Shown here piece after piece: positions 45,996 through 57,633 of a stretch of 64,000 nucleotides of DNA; position 1 is the first letter of the stretch, and every line of letters starts with the position of its first letter. The notes under the pieces are model-generated. The model was not told the DNA's origin, did not search any database, and saw only the letters and a list, made by a program, of their open reading frames with translations. The DNA comes from Limonium bicolor (Eukaryota; Streptophyta; Magnoliopsida; Caryophyllales; Plumbaginaceae). The position numbers were made by a program, and so were the translations under genes. The DNA lies in the NCBI GenBank assembly GCA_023374045.1, contig CM041776.1, forward strand, positions 284,221,873-284,285,872. Direction: 5' to 3'.

Positions 45996-47632
45996 TTGGC
46001 ATATAAAAATTATTCTGTAGTAGATGTCAATTTTACAGCTGTAATTGAGTTACTTAATTCCAGTAATAGTAATTGTAATTCGTATGGAATGTATAGATAT
46101 GCACAGTACAAAAACAAGACATTGAAAACCAGGTCTTATTGGAAGGGTGCTACAGCCCCACATGATGCTATCTTACCCTACATTGCTAGAGTTGGTTTTT
46201 TTGGGCTAGCGAATATGAGGCTGAACAATTGCACAGGTATCGTTAATGCTATGATTGATAGATGGCATACATAGACGCACACTTTTTTATGCCATTTGGG
46301 GAGGTCAACATAACCCTAGAGGATATGAATGTCTTGTTTGGGCTTGCTACTGAGGGGTTACCCATTTGTTTCTCTACTAGTGTTGTGGATGTCAATGTTG
46401 AATGTCTGTGGCTTCTGGTGATGTCCCCCTTCTCACAAGGGGAATCAGATACCTCTTACTTGGCTGGCTAAGAGATTTATGGAGACTGATGCTGATTTTG
46501 GTCAGCGTGATGATATCACTCATCAGCAGCATGCTAGAGCCTACATTCTTAGACTTATTGGGGGGCTGGTGTTCCCCAACTCTAATGGGGATAAAGTTGA
46601 TGTCAGTTATTTGAGGCTACTAGAGGATTTTGACTACAGTGGTAGCCTGAGCTGGGGGTCCGCGCTTCTTGCATATTTCTACAAGGAGATGTGCAATGCG
46701 ACCGAGTTCGACACGAAATATTTGAATGGCTGTAGCAAGCTACTCACCGTCTGGGCGTATGATCGTATTCCTACATTCAAGCCACGACTCAGCGTTGATC
46801 GAATACATCTTTCACCTCACCTTTCTCTTGCCCACAGGTAACAAAATATGTATCATATGATTGTTAATATAAAACTTAGTTGAACTATGGTAAAACCCTC
46901 ACACAAATTGTGTTACAGATACAATGGTAAGCTGAATACTATTACTGTTGCTATGGCTCGACAAACTCTGGGGTCATTTAGGGTTCCACCTAGTGAAGGT
47001 GAGGTAATATACAACTAAACATTATTATAGTACAACTTGATTTGTCATAAGTTTTTTGCATGATTTTAATATTTATTTGGATATTTTGTAGTGGATCTGG
47101 CAACCATATGGTGACAGATCACCACACCCAGAGCAGTTTGCTGTAGTGGTATTTCTAATCCACTACAATGTCATCGAGGGTCATCAACCAGACCTGGTAC
47201 TTCACTAGTTCGGGATTGACCAGCCCATTCCTGTTCCCCCACTCGACTGTGACATGCTTCACGTAGTCACAAGGACAGGCAGAATAGATGTAGTGTGGTG
47301 GGATATTTTTCGAGACCACATTCAGATGTGGAACAACAGGCATCAATACCGGGTGGCGACCTCACAATTTCCAAGAAGCGTCCCTCTAGACATGATGATC
47401 GCTTATATGGTCTGGTACCTCCAGCATGCCGTGTCTTGGTATACTAAGGAGAGTAAGAGGAATGTCATTGTGGTAAACATCTTTTTGTATTTTTTCTCTA
47501 TTTTTTTTATAAGCAATATTTTCTAACATTATATAATTCCTTGTTTTATTTGGTTTATCAGGCGTCTGCAGTGGAGCAGCTTTAGAGGATTCCCGATGAT
47601 CATAGTGTTAGAGAATACGCCGCCCAACTTTC

Positions 47633-47957
47633 TCTTAGAATTCTGTATATAGGAACACATATGTAATGTAGTATACTGAAGTATGATGTATATAGTATAC
47701 AAAAGTATGATGTATGAGAGATTGAATCGGTATATTCTTTATCGAGTTGAATGAATGAGTACAAGCCTGTCTATCTGATTTTATACACCAAGAGCAAAGA
47801 TAAAACTACTTAGAAGATAAAAACTGTTTAAGTAATAAAATCCCTAAATTGTAGAGAATCTAAACTACCAAATCAGAACTAACTTAATAATGGGTTAATA
47901 CAAGCAAACGGGCTGTGATGAAGAAAAGAAGGATGGGCTAGTAGCCCAACTCCAATA
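47633..47957 (-). repeat. Copia 2, 3' LTR
   Basis: Forward strand TCTTAGAATTC to CAACTCCAATA. It is followed at 47958-47972 by CCCCCCCTCCCCCGC, the polypurine tract in minus orientation. GTATGATGTATA units are repeated near its left end. Confidence 0.95.
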
Positions 47958-48219
47958 CCCCCCCTCCCCCGCAAGCTGTAGGTAAACTTGATTAGCAAGG
48001 CTTGTCATGAGAAGCAGCCCGCATGCCCATGCGTGGTAGCTGTTGCTGATATCTTTTCCCTAGTAAAACTTTTGTCAACATGTCTGCAAACTGAGTGGAA
48101 GAATGTGTGTAAAGAATGTCAACCAGACCCCGTTGTATCTGTTCACGGACAAAGTGACAATCTATTTCGATATGCTTAGTTCTTTCATGAAATACTGGAT
48201 TGCGGGCAATATGAATTGC

Positions 48220-49929
48220 TTACTGATTATCACACTTGATTGGTATTAGCTCAATGCCCTCAACACAAAGTTCAGACAATAATTGAGTGGGCCAAGTGAG
48301 CTCTACTGTAACGCGTCGGAGAGAGCGATATTCTGCTTCTGCACTGGAGAGTGAGACAGAACCTTGTTTCTTGGTTTTCCAAGAGATAGGACTGTGCCCC
48401 AGAAAAATATAATAACCGGACATTGATTTCCTGGTATTTGGACAAGTGGCCCAATCGGAATCATAATAAGCAACAAGCTTAAATGGTGAAGACACCTGGT
48501 GGGCAAGAACTAGTTCATAATTAATAGTCCCTCGGATGTAACAAAGTGCATGTAACGCAGCCTCCATGTGAACATCAGTTGGTGTTTGCATGAACTGACT
48601 CAGATTCTGCACCGTAAAACTAATATCTGGACGGGTGTTAGAAAGGTAATTGAGTGTGCCGACAAGTCTCCTATAGATAGTAGGATCAGGAAGATAATTA
48701 CCCTCATCTGCTAATAAAGGCTTCCCAACTATCATAGGCCCCTGCGCAATGCGCCGCTTGTGACAATCAAATTCCTCTATGAGGTCCATGCGGTATTGTT
48801 GTTGAGATAAAATGTACCCTCCTTCAGTAGGAAGAAATTCAATACCCAAGAAAAAATGTAAAGATCCCAAATATTTGATCTTGAAGTTGAGATCTAAAGC
48901 GCCTTTGATATGATCAACCTCTTCTTGACATGCTCCCACAACAAGTATATCATCCACATAAACAACAATGAATATCCTGCCTTCTGACATGTCTTTGTAG
49001 AACAGGGAATAATCATTCTTAGACTGTTGAAAATTGAGAGTATGGAGAAAACCTGCCAATTTGGAGAACCACTGTCTAGAAGCTTGCTTAAGACCGTACA
49101 AAGACTTATTCAAGACACAAGCTTTATTCATCCCTTCCACGTCAAGTCCATCAGGGAGGCGCATGTAAACCTCCTCATCCAAATCCCCATGTAAGAAAGC
49201 ATTGTTCACATCTAACTGGTTGATCACCCATCCTTTACTAAGAGCAACAACGATGAGAGCACGTATTGTGGTAAGCTTAACAACAGGTGAAAAGGTTTCC
49301 GTGTAATCCAGTCCATGACGCTGTGTGAAACCCTTGGCCACTAATCGTGCTTTATATCTCTCGAGAGTACCATCAGACTTAAGCTTCACCTTGTAAACCC
49401 ATTTACACCCTACCACCTTTTTTCCACATGGCAAATCAACAACCTTCCATGTCGCATTATGTTCTAGAGCTTGTAACTCTTCATTAATAGCCTTTCGCCA
49501 ATGTGCATGTTTGGATGCCTCTTTATAACATGAAGGCTCCTTCATGTCCAAGTGTGTACCCATCTGAGAACTGGACAATAAGGCTATACTAGTATCTGGT
49601 GTAAGCTGAGTAAGAGTCTCACAATCGTGTATAAGATTGCCAGAAAAATCATCATTTCTGTAAACTCTGTCATCAATCAGCTCTTGAAAAACATTGTGAC
49701 AAACATAGTCTTTCAGGTAGCTGGGTTTGTGAGTTTCTCCGCTAGACTGACGAATCTGTATTTCTTGTTCCGCGTTGTTACTTTGTGTGGGCGTGACATT
49801 TGGTGACACGGACTCTCGTGTGTCCTCATCAAAAACAATAGGAGATTCATCATGAGAAGGAAGATCATGTGAAGAAAACTTAGTATGCGTATCTATGGTA
49901 TAAGGAAAATCATCTGCATGAAACCTCAC
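48220..49929 (-). pseudogene. Copia 2 reverse transcriptase and RNase H
   Basis: A 569-codon frame. RT starts at WRKAINEELQALEHNATWKV, continues KGFTQRHGLDYTETFSPVVK and the catalytic VVYVDDILVVG. RNase H includes DSDWATCPNTRKSMSGYYIF and SLSSAEAEYRSL. A TAA after KCDNQ cuts off the last ~75 residues, which continue in frame as [20 protein letters not shown] to about 47985. The frame opens with GTG and is really the continuation of the integrase polyprotein. Confidence 0.93.
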
Positions 49930-49964
49930 GTCTCTGCAAACTTCTACAACCTGAGATTGTAGAC

Positions 49965-50867
49965 TTAAAACCTTGTGCCCCTTCTTCCTAGGAGCTTCTC
50001 GAAGATAAACACATGCCTCTCCTCTGGGCTGAACTTACTCTCTTTGTGATGCACAAACGTTTTGTAACATAAACAACCGAAAGGCTTGATGTCATCATAA
50101 ACTACCTTGCTTCCATGTAGAGTTTCAAAAGGTGTTTTCCCTCCGAGTACCTTGGAAGGTAGTCTATTGATCAAATAGGCAGCATGCAATATACATTCTC
50201 CCCAAAAGGGAAGAGGAATATTGGATTGAAAATATAGAGCTCTTGCAGTTTCAAGCAGATACCTGTGTTTTCTTTCTAGCACTACATTCTGTCGGGGTGT
50301 GTGAGCACAAGTTGTCTGATGTAAAATTCCTTTCGCACAAAAATAGGAATTCCCCTCATTAGAGCTACCGAGCTCTTTTGTATTATCTGATCGGACAACT
50401 TTGATTTTAGTTTCAAACTGCCGCTCCACCGTAGTGATAAAACTAACTTTCGCTTCCCATGCCATACCCTTTTGTCTTATAAGATGCACCCAAGTTGTTC
50501 TTGTAAAATCATCTACAAAGCAGACGAAATATCTGTACACATTGTAGGTCTCAACCTTGAAAGGACCCCAAACATCAACATGGATCATCTCGAAAGCTCT
50601 TTCAGTTTTAATAAACGAATCATCAAACGGCAATCTCCGAGCTCGACTCTTATAACACACATCACAGGCATAATCGGAATGGAAATCTGACTGTTTTATT
50701 AGTCCCATTGAAACAAGTTTTCTGTAGGGTACATGACCAATTTTAAAATGTAAAGCTTTAGCTTTAGAAGAAACAAAAAAACTGTGGCCGACATCTAAAC
50801 CTACGGCCTTATTACAAGCCAAATACTGGCCCAACGTCTCGTGGCCCAACATCTTCCGGCTATCCAT
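49965..50867 (-). pseudogene. Copia 2 integrase
   Basis: LHFKIGHVPYRKLVSMGLIK and DYACDVCYKSRARRLPF are the HHCC zinc-binding region. The catalytic core follows: FEMIHVDVWGPF (Asp), KVVRSDNTKELG (Asp) and VLERKHRYLLETARAL (Glu). A frameshift near 50010 separates it from RT, and an in-frame TAG precedes it. Confidence 0.93.
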
Positions 50868-52455
50868 CTACTCTGTCTTTGAGTTGACATGTCCCAAATC
50901 TGTCGCGGCCCTGGTCGCATGCAAATCCAGAATGTATAGCCCGTGTCGTCCCCGCCCAAAGACCTCAGTCGTCCCCGTCGACGGGACCTGGAGAAAACAA
51001 ACCTCACCATGAAAAATCAAAATGCAATCACGATTTTCTGTCAACTTTTTCACAGAGAGCAAATTGAACTTAAACTCGGGCACGAATAGGACATCCGCCA
51101 ACAATAATCGCTTCGAAACCCTAACATTTCCTACCTGATTCACGCTATGAGGTCTGCCATCCAGTAAGATTATGTTTTTCAAAGTTCGTAAGGATTTTAG
51201 GGTTTCAAAATTGGTTTTGTTTCCAGAAATATGATCCATAGATCCCGAATCTATTATCCAACTTCCGTCAAATAAGCTACGAGAACTGGTAAGACAAATC
51301 TTTTCACGATAAATTTGGTTACCTGAAAAGTTGCTATAGCTCAGTTCTTTCGATTTTGTTGAGGAAGTTGCGTTGTGAATCATCTCTGATAGCTGCTTGA
51401 TCTGCTTAGCTGTAAACCTGATGTCTGTGGTAGACTGTTCCCCTTGTTCTTCTGACTTGGCATTGTTCGTAAAGACTTTTTTCCTGTGAGAAAGGACATT
51501 CTCCTTTCCATGGAGATGGAAACAGTCAGCTTCAAGATGCCCATTCTTCTTGCAATACCCGCAAAACAATTTCTGGTAACAATTCTCACTCAAGTGTCCG
51601 CCTTTTTTACAGTAAGTACAAACTACTCTTTCTACCCTTTTCTTGTCTGCATCAATTCTAGGGTTTTTAGTACTTACTGTCTGCGATAATTTATGACTGT
51701 AAAAGGACGTGGCATCTTCATTTGAGATTTGCCTTCCTCTCTGTTCTTCCTCTTGCATTACCAAGGAGAAAGTTTTCTCCAAATCTGATGGGTTTTCCAT
51801 TGCTAAAATCTGTCCTCTGATTGATAAGTATCGCCTGTTGAGACCCATCAAAAAATGAACGAGTTTGTCTTCTTCAATTGCCTTTCGAATTGACTTGTTA
51901 ACATTGCAAGTGCAATTGCTGCAAGAACACTGTTGCACTGGCCTTGCTTGATCTAGCTCACCCCATATTGTTTTTAACTTGTTAAAATATTCTGAAACTA
52001 ATAAATCGTTCTGTTTGACTTCTACCAAATCCCTTTTTAATGCATGAACAACCGCAAGATTAGAATGTTGATACCTACGACAAAGAGTATCCCATATCTC
52101 CTTGGGATCATCCAGATACCTAACGCTTTGCAGCACGGTGCCTCCAAGTGAGTTCTTGATCCATGAAACAACTAGTGAATTAGCTCTTTCCCAAGAAGCA
52201 TACCGAATACTATCTGTTTCTTCTGGCTTCTTTATTTTTCCTGTAACGAAACTGTATTTGTTCTTGGTTTTCAGAGCTATGACCATGTCGAACCTCTATC
52301 CAAGAAATCCCGTGCCTTCAAACTTCTGAATGAGACTTAATGCTGGGTTTTCTGCCGCATCAACAAAGATGGGATCATTGACGTTAGTGGAAGAACTCCC
52401 AGCTCCTGTAGAAGGATTTATCTCATTCTTCCCTTTCCCAGCATCTTCGGCCATT
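50868..52455 (-). pseudogene. Copia 2 gag and protease
   Basis: Gag begins at ATG 52455 (MAEDAGKGKNEINPS). A TAG near 52292 replaces the Trp codon in the usual FLGW. Then come MVIALKTKNKYSFVTGKIKK, RYQHSNLAVVHALKRDL, the double zinc knuckle (CTYCKKGGHLSENC and CGYCKKNGHLEADC) and the protease WIIDSGSMDHISGNK (active site DSGS). It ends at an in-frame TAG directly before the integrase. Confidence 0.92.
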
Positions 52456-52484
52456 GCCACAAATGCTGTAAAATCTCCCTAAAG

Positions 52485-52496
52485 CTCTAATACCAT
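52485..52496 (-). other. Copia 2 primer binding site
   Basis: The minus strand reads TGGTATTAGAGC right after the 5' LTR, one base different from the initiator-methionine tRNA match seen in copia 1. Confidence 0.88.
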
Positions 52497-52820
52497 CTTA
52501 GAATTCGGTATATAGGAACACATATGTAATGTAGTATACAAAAGTATGATGTATATAGTATACGGAAGTATGATGTATGAGAGATTGAATCTGTATATTC
52601 TTTATCGAGTTGAATGAATGAGTACAAGCTTGTCTATCTGATTTTATACACCAAGAGCAAAGATAAAACTACTTAGAAGATAAGAACTGTTTAAGTAATA
52701 AAATCCCTAAATTATAGAGAATCTAAACTACCAAATCAGAACTAACTTAATAATGGGTTAATACAAGCAAACGGGCTGTGATGAAGAAAAGAAGGATGGG
52801 CTAGTAGCCCAACTCCAATA
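52497..52820 (-). repeat. Copia 2, 5' LTR
   Basis: TCTTAGAATTC to CAACTCCAATA, matching the other LTR with only a handful of differences. Confidence 0.95.
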
Positions 52821-53747
52821 CTTTCTCATACGATCGATGTTGATCACTATCATCGATATGGGCATTTCTCCTAAGAGTTCTCACAATAGGCGCCAGCTAG
52901 GGTAGAGCTGTAGTACCCTGCATATATAATCAATGACAACCCTGCTCCCAGAGCTGCCTAAAACCGGCCATACAATTAGAGATGAAGAGGGCCGCGTGAC
53001 TGTGCACCACCACCGCCACCACCACCAAATCAGCCTTAATCGTAGTCGCACCTTGCCATAGTTTATGCTACTATACCAGACCAAGATGGGTATCAACCAT
53101 CATTTGATCCACAAACATCTTCTTCAGTTCCTGTGGTCCAGCACACGGTCATTGGTCAGGTACCGCATTACTTTGGAGCGTAGTTCAATGTCAGTTCCGG
53201 TTCCTCGAACCCTCCACCTGCTGGACCTTCTTCACCTGGTAGACCTCCTTCACCTGGTAGACCTCTTTCCCCTCTGACTAATCAGGAGTTGCTCAGTATA
53301 TGCGATCATATAGTCTATGATGATGGTCTCATTGGACGGTTGAATTGGGGAATGCTAGCTGTAGTGACCCGCAGCAGATTGAAGCGGTTACTGCCTCTAC
53401 AGCCGATCCCTCATATTCGATCCAGGCTACTCCTTCAGCTACGTTGCAGCATGATTCCCCGGCACCACTTCCATCATTAGATCCTATTAGTCCTTCTACA
53501 GAGCCACAAAATGAGAAAGTGAGGAGGATATGGTTAAGGAGCATGCAATCCAGACAAAATAACACTAGAATTTTCAACCCGGATTTCACTAGTCCTTAGA
53601 TTATGAACTGTTGTTATATTTTTGTAGTTGGTTTTATGTTATGTTTTTTGGTTTTTGAACTATTCTACTAAGTCAAGTACTTACTCCGTAAACATGTTGG
53701 CCTTATGCTATGTTGGATGTCATTTGTTCCGCATGCAGTTTTTTAAT

Positions 53748-54885
53748 ATTCAATGATAGTGTATGTTAGGCATTATGGGTATTTTTTTGAAGCACTTTTT
53801 GAAGTCGGATGGATCTAATTTTGTGCCAAGAAGTTGTGGTTATATTGTACTACACATACACATATTTACAAAGGTAACGGATGTCATTTGGTACTTCGAA
53901 CACTATGCCAAATGTAGCACCAGCATGCAGTTTTTTACAACTCAATTATAGTACATGTTAGGCATTTTGGGCATTTTTTTGAAGCACTTGTAGAAGTCGG
54001 ATAGATCTAATTTTTTTCCATGATATTGTGGTCATATAGTACTACACATAAGCAGATTTACAAGGGTAATGGATATCATTTGGTACTTCAAACACTATGC
54101 CAAACGTAGCACTAGCATGCAGTTTTTTACAATTCAATTATAGTGCATGTTAGGCACTTTGGGCATTTGTTTGAAGCACTTTTCGAAGTCGGATGGATCT
54201 AATTTTTTGCCACAATGTTGTGGTCATATAGTACTACACATACACAGATTTACAAGGGTAACATGTGTCATTTGGTACTTTGAACACTATGCCAAACATA
54301 GCACCAACATGCAGTTTTTTACAATTCAGTTAGGGAAAATTCACGATATACCCCTGTTTTCTTTCGTAATTCACAATATACCCCTGTGGTTTTTATAATT
54401 CAACTTTAAACATGCTTAAATATTGTCCAAAATTGATGAAACTTTAAATGGACGATGCTAAAGTGTTATATTTTGGTCCAATTTCAAATTTGAAGTTTTT
54501 TAAGCTCACATGTGACCTGTGGGACCCAATGAACATGTGTCATATTCATTGGGTCCCACAGGTCACATGTGAGCTTAAAAAACTTCATATTTGATATTGG
54601 ACAAAATATAACACTTTAAGCATGTTTAAAGTTAAATTACGAAAAATACAGGGGTATATTGTGAATTACGAAAGAAAACAGGGGTATATCGTGAATTTTC
54701 CCATTTAATTATAGTGCATGTTAGGCACTTTGGGCATTTTTTTGAAGCACTGTCGATGTCGAATAGATCTAATTTTTTGCCACGATGTTATGGTCATATA
54801 GTACTACACATACGCAGATTTACAAGGGTAACGGATGTCATTTGGTACTTCGAACACTATGCCAAACGTAGCATCAACATGTAGT
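53748..54885. repeat. 192 bp tandem array, four units
   Basis: GTTAGGCA landmarks lie at 53765, 53957, 54149 and 54720. The first spacings are exactly 192 bp; the last is 571, which becomes about 192 once the 370 bp foldback and its 9 bp duplication are removed. Each unit holds TTTGAAGCACTT, GTCGGATGGATCTAATTTT, GTACTACACATA, GGTACTTCGAACACTATGCC and GCATGCAGTTTTTTACAA. It starts just after the mobile domain pseudogene. Confidence 0.92.
54333..54702. mobile_element. Foldback element 2, 370 bp near-perfect palindrome
   Basis: The ends GGGAAAATTCACGATATACC and complement match the family at 3402. The whole element is a palindrome centred near 54540, with the core GGGTCCCACAGGTCACATGTG in both orientations. 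Flanks ATTCAGTTA and ATTTAATTA (54324-54332, 54703-54711) each differ by one base from ATTCAATTA found at the same place in other array units, so the 9 bp duplication is confirmed. Non-coding. Confidence 0.9.
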
Positions 54886-55248
54886 TTTAAAACATACAAA
54901 GCCAATTTCATCACCATCTACTAATTTGAACGTCCACAAAAAATTTTGAAACATACCAAGCCAAGTTAAGATAATCACCACAGCTTCGTCGCTATCTTTC
55001 AGACTGATGTCATTGATCAAGTAGACATTATGAAAGTGGTTGAGGTTAACTTCTTCCCCAAAGTAAGTCAGGGAACGGTAAGTAGGCTTCCTAATCACCA
55101 CAACTTCGACACCATCTCTTAGAGTGATATCACTGAGCAAGTAGACATTAAGAAATTGGTTGAGGATAACTTCTACTCCATCGTACAAAGCCATCCACAT
55201 GTTGATCGGGGAGTTTAGCATGGAAGGGTGAGACGAGGTTGCATGCAA
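54874..55248 (-). CDS. Unrecognised open frame with internal repeat
   Basis: The minus-strand frame carries two similar blocks: GVEVILNQFLNVYLLSDITL and GEEVNLNHFHNVYLINDISL, each followed by a VEVVVI/EAVVII strand. The first in-frame ATG is MLNSPINMWMALYDG (about 55221). Its C-terminal end runs into the 192 bp array. CTATAAAAGG lies on the same strand at 55280-55271, a well-placed TATA box. I do not know the family; it may be part of a transposon gene. Confidence 0.35.
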   Translation of the reverse strand: MHATSSHPSMLNSPINMWMALYDGVEVILNQFLNVYLLSDITLRDGVEVVVIRKPTYRSLTYFGEEVNLNHFHNVYLINDISLKDSDEAVVIILTWLGMFQNFLWTFKLVDGDEIGFVCFKTTC

Positions 55249-55270
55249 TGAAAAATGGTTTCAGAGCACT

Positions 55271-55280
55271 CCTTTTATAG
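55271..55280 (-). promoter_or_regulatory. TATA-box-like sequence upstream of the repeat-containing frame
   Basis: The minus strand reads CTATAAAAGG about 50 bp upstream of the first in-frame ATG of the frame at 54874-55248. Confidence 0.35.
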
Positions 55281-55689
55281 GTGAAATATGTTGTGCTCAA
55301 TTATTGTGGTATCTAATTCCTTCTTTACCTCATAATGATTGACCTTATCTTGGAATATGTTTTTCAGGCACTTGTCGGTATGGATCTTGTATGTTTATTG
55401 GTACTTCAAATCTGATGCACTTATGGCACCAGCATATCACCTTTAGAAAGTTAGGGAACTAGCATTTTATATGTGGATAGAAGTGAATAGTGAACAATAT
55501 GTTTTACTTTTGCAATATATATACTTATATGTTTAAATCATGTTTTATTAGTTAGGGGTATTTCAGCCACCCTACAGGTAAAAACCAGTTAAAGTAATTG
55601 TATCTATACAAACCCGAATGAGTTACTAACACTTATGAATGCACAGGAGTGTTACCATGTCACCACTAAGGTGGAGATTACCGTCCATT

Positions 55690-56360
55690 AGAGGGACGTG
55701 GACCAGGCGCAGAAGAAAAAAGCCGCTGGTGCGGGCTCTGACGACCAGGGGCAGTGTGGGACTCATAAGAAGAGGAAGCAGTTCCACATGAACCAGAAGC
55801 GCCCCCAGAGTCAGGAGAGCAAGCCTATTGAGGCTCACGAGCTAACATTCCATGCTTTGGCAGCTAAGCCATTACGTTCTCGCCCACCTAAGGGTAAGAC
55901 GCCTTGCCTCGGTTATGATTTTTTCTTGCCTTAAGAACATCATTTATTTATCATACTGATAATACCTTCATTAATTCCTTCAATAAACCAAGTTCAGGCT
56001 CTAGCACGAGTAAGGAGGATAAGCGCTACTATTACTGCAAGTTGTGCAACAAGGATAACCTCGGAGTCAACTATTAGGGAGATCGAGTACAGTGTCACTA
56101 CTGTAAGAGGTGGGGCCATCGATCCTTTGAGTGCTTCTCGAACCTAGAAAGCAAGGCCTACCGCCCTAGGACGAAGCCTAGTGGAGATTAGAGGACGGGA
56201 TCCAGCAGTCCAAGTACTACACCGGCAACCCAGCCTACAGCAAGCCAGGGAGCTCGAGGTCATCAAATGGGATTGGGAGTAGGGCAGCCCGCCCTGAATG
56301 TGGTAGATCGCACTGATGAGGCTGGTCCTACATCTAGGCTAGGTAATTCTGAACCCTAGT
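55690..56360 (+). pseudogene. Retroelement gag-like fragment with CCHC knuckle
   Basis: A Lys/Gln-rich basic stretch (AQKKKAAGAGSDDQ, THKKRKQFHMNQKR) is followed after a frame change by CKLCNKDNLGVNY and CHYCKRWGHRSFEC (56092-56133), a zinc knuckle, then a Pro/Ser/Thr-rich tail. In-frame stops interrupt it (after NLGVNY and elsewhere). The order basic region, knuckle, linker suits a retrotransposon gag; no protease or RT is nearby. Confidence 0.5.
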
Positions 56361-56544
56361 AGTCATTGAAATCCATGCCTACAGTATTGAGTCAATGTTT
56401 GATTCAGCATGAAATTAGTAAGTTAATTAGAACTCATGCAACATAGAACTTTCTACCACCTTGGGAAACTTTGATATTTGATTCCCTATACCTCCAACAC
56501 CAAACCTAGAGGATCTCATCATCGAGACTCGTGAAATTCCAAGT

Positions 56545-56778
56545 GAGAAGTGTTAGATTATCCAACCAGGTATGATCTTGCTCAAAGGATACCTGACACC
56601 CGGCGCACAAATTGCCATCATCAAGCGATGCCGGAACTGGGAGTAGAACCAGAAGGATTCTACACACCTGAGTACCTAAGAGGTTCCAAGATGAGACTAA
56701 AGATGATGTGTCTTGGGAAGGACTGTAATCCTTACACAAAGACCTACCAGGAGTTGAGAACATGAGATGGAGCACAAT
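56545..56778 (+). pseudogene. ALKBH1-like 2-oxoglutarate/Fe(II) dioxygenase, gene fragment
   Basis: Frame 1 reads QPGMILLKGYLTPGAQIAII and KRCR. One base is missing, then the second frame continues ELGVEPEGFYTPEYLRGSK, MRLKMMCLGKDCNPYTKTYQ and ELRT, a stop, and DGAQ. This matches the N-terminal part of plant alkB/ABH1-like proteins (RPGMVLLK, LGVGPGGFY, LRLxMMCLG, as I recall them), which demethylate nucleic acids. The catalytic HxD...H core is absent. The fragment stops exactly where TGTAACGCCCC begins. Confidence 0.7.
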
Positions 56779-57633
56779 GTAACGCCCCTATTTAACATAT
56801 TTATAGCGGAAATAAAATACTAAAGGCGTACAGACCATCGGGTTCCAAACACCCGGTACCAAACCTCACCAAAATACAACTTAATGATTACAACTGTCAT
56901 GGCCTGAACCTCGAGAAAACTTAACAAAAGTAAACAGTAATAAAACATATAAACTCTCAAAACCTAATCCAATCCCAATCACTCGTTCTCTTCGTGGCCA
57001 CCTGTAAAATAACTCGTACCTGCAAGATAAAACCAAGTAGCCCACCCCGGGAGGGGTGGGTCAGTTCCCTGGAATGGAACTGGTACGATCCTCCAAAAAC
57101 AAACTCATAATACAACTCTTAAATAAATAATAGCAGGAAAAACAACCACTTAAACCACACAAAGGAACAAGACATTTCACAAATCACCAAATCAAGATAA
57201 CAAGATAAGAATAAAGATTAATAACAGAAAAATAAAGTTAGTGGAACAAAATCACATCATGTGTTAGTGAACATCCATTGCCTTAGTTAAACCCAATTCT
57301 CGTTAGGAGTAGAAAGACTTAGATAGTCACAAAGGACTAGGAATGGAAAGATAGATCCAAGGACCAATAACTCAAGAGTAGAATAAAATCAATTGGGAGA
57401 GATGGCCCCCACCGCCAGATATAAATGTCTATATGTGTGGAGGGTGATTTTTCGGTATGAGGGGGGTCCAACTAGATATGGTCTGACTAAAAGCCTAGAT
57501 CCTAGAAATTGTCATTCTGTGGAGGGTGGAAACCCGTTATTCTGGCAACCCTCAAATACCTACTAAATCGTCCGTCTTTCCCAGAAAGCATAAGGGGAGT
57601 GTAAGTGAACACTACACCCGCTCTCGATGGGCC
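56779..57633. repeat. LTR-like sequence starting TGTAACGCCCC
   Basis: TGTAACGCCCCTATTTAACA is typical of the outer end of Ty3/gypsy LTRs, and it abruptly follows the dioxygenase fragment. The stretch is AC-rich and non-coding. The second LTR and any pol genes would lie beyond or inside the following DNA; I could not find them, so this stays tentative. Confidence 0.4.

Larger units (their letters stand above)
47633..52820 (-). mobile_element. Ty1/copia retrotransposon 2, nearly intact
   Basis: LTRs at 47633-47957 and 52497-52820 are about 98% identical by eye. The element is flanked by the 5 bp duplication CTTTC (47628-47632 and 52821-52825). Gag, protease, integrase, RT and RNase H lie in copia order in long frames, interrupted by in-frame stops near 52292, 50868 and 48220 and one frameshift near 50010. 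It is much younger than copia 1. Its ends are TATTGG...CTAAGA instead of TG...CA. Confidence 0.96.
46003..53599 (+). pseudogene. Plant mobile domain (PMD/MAIN-like) gene, inactivated, split by copia 2
   Basis: Exons: about 46082-46837, 46919-47003, 47092-47472, 47572 to the copia insertion at 47632, resuming at 52826, with a C-terminal frame to 53599. Recognisable PMD stretches: ILPYIARVGFFGLANMRLNN, FFMPFGEVNITLEDMNVLFG, ARAYILRLIGGLVFPNSNGD, LSWGSALLAYFYKEMC, GRIDVVWWDIF. The order fits the PF10536-type domain, found both in transposons and in domesticated plant genes acting in silencing and meristem maintenance. Damage: a stop and frameshift near 46275 (just after DRWHT), a frameshift near 46440, a stop at about 47206 and another at 47593. 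The tail (RQNNTRIFNPDFTSP) resembles the end of such proteins. Confidence 0.8.

Noticed and set aside
53289..53480. Frame in the C-terminal part of the mobile domain gene
   Set aside because: It is a shifted reading of the frame at 53345-53599, which carries the recognisable C-terminal tail.
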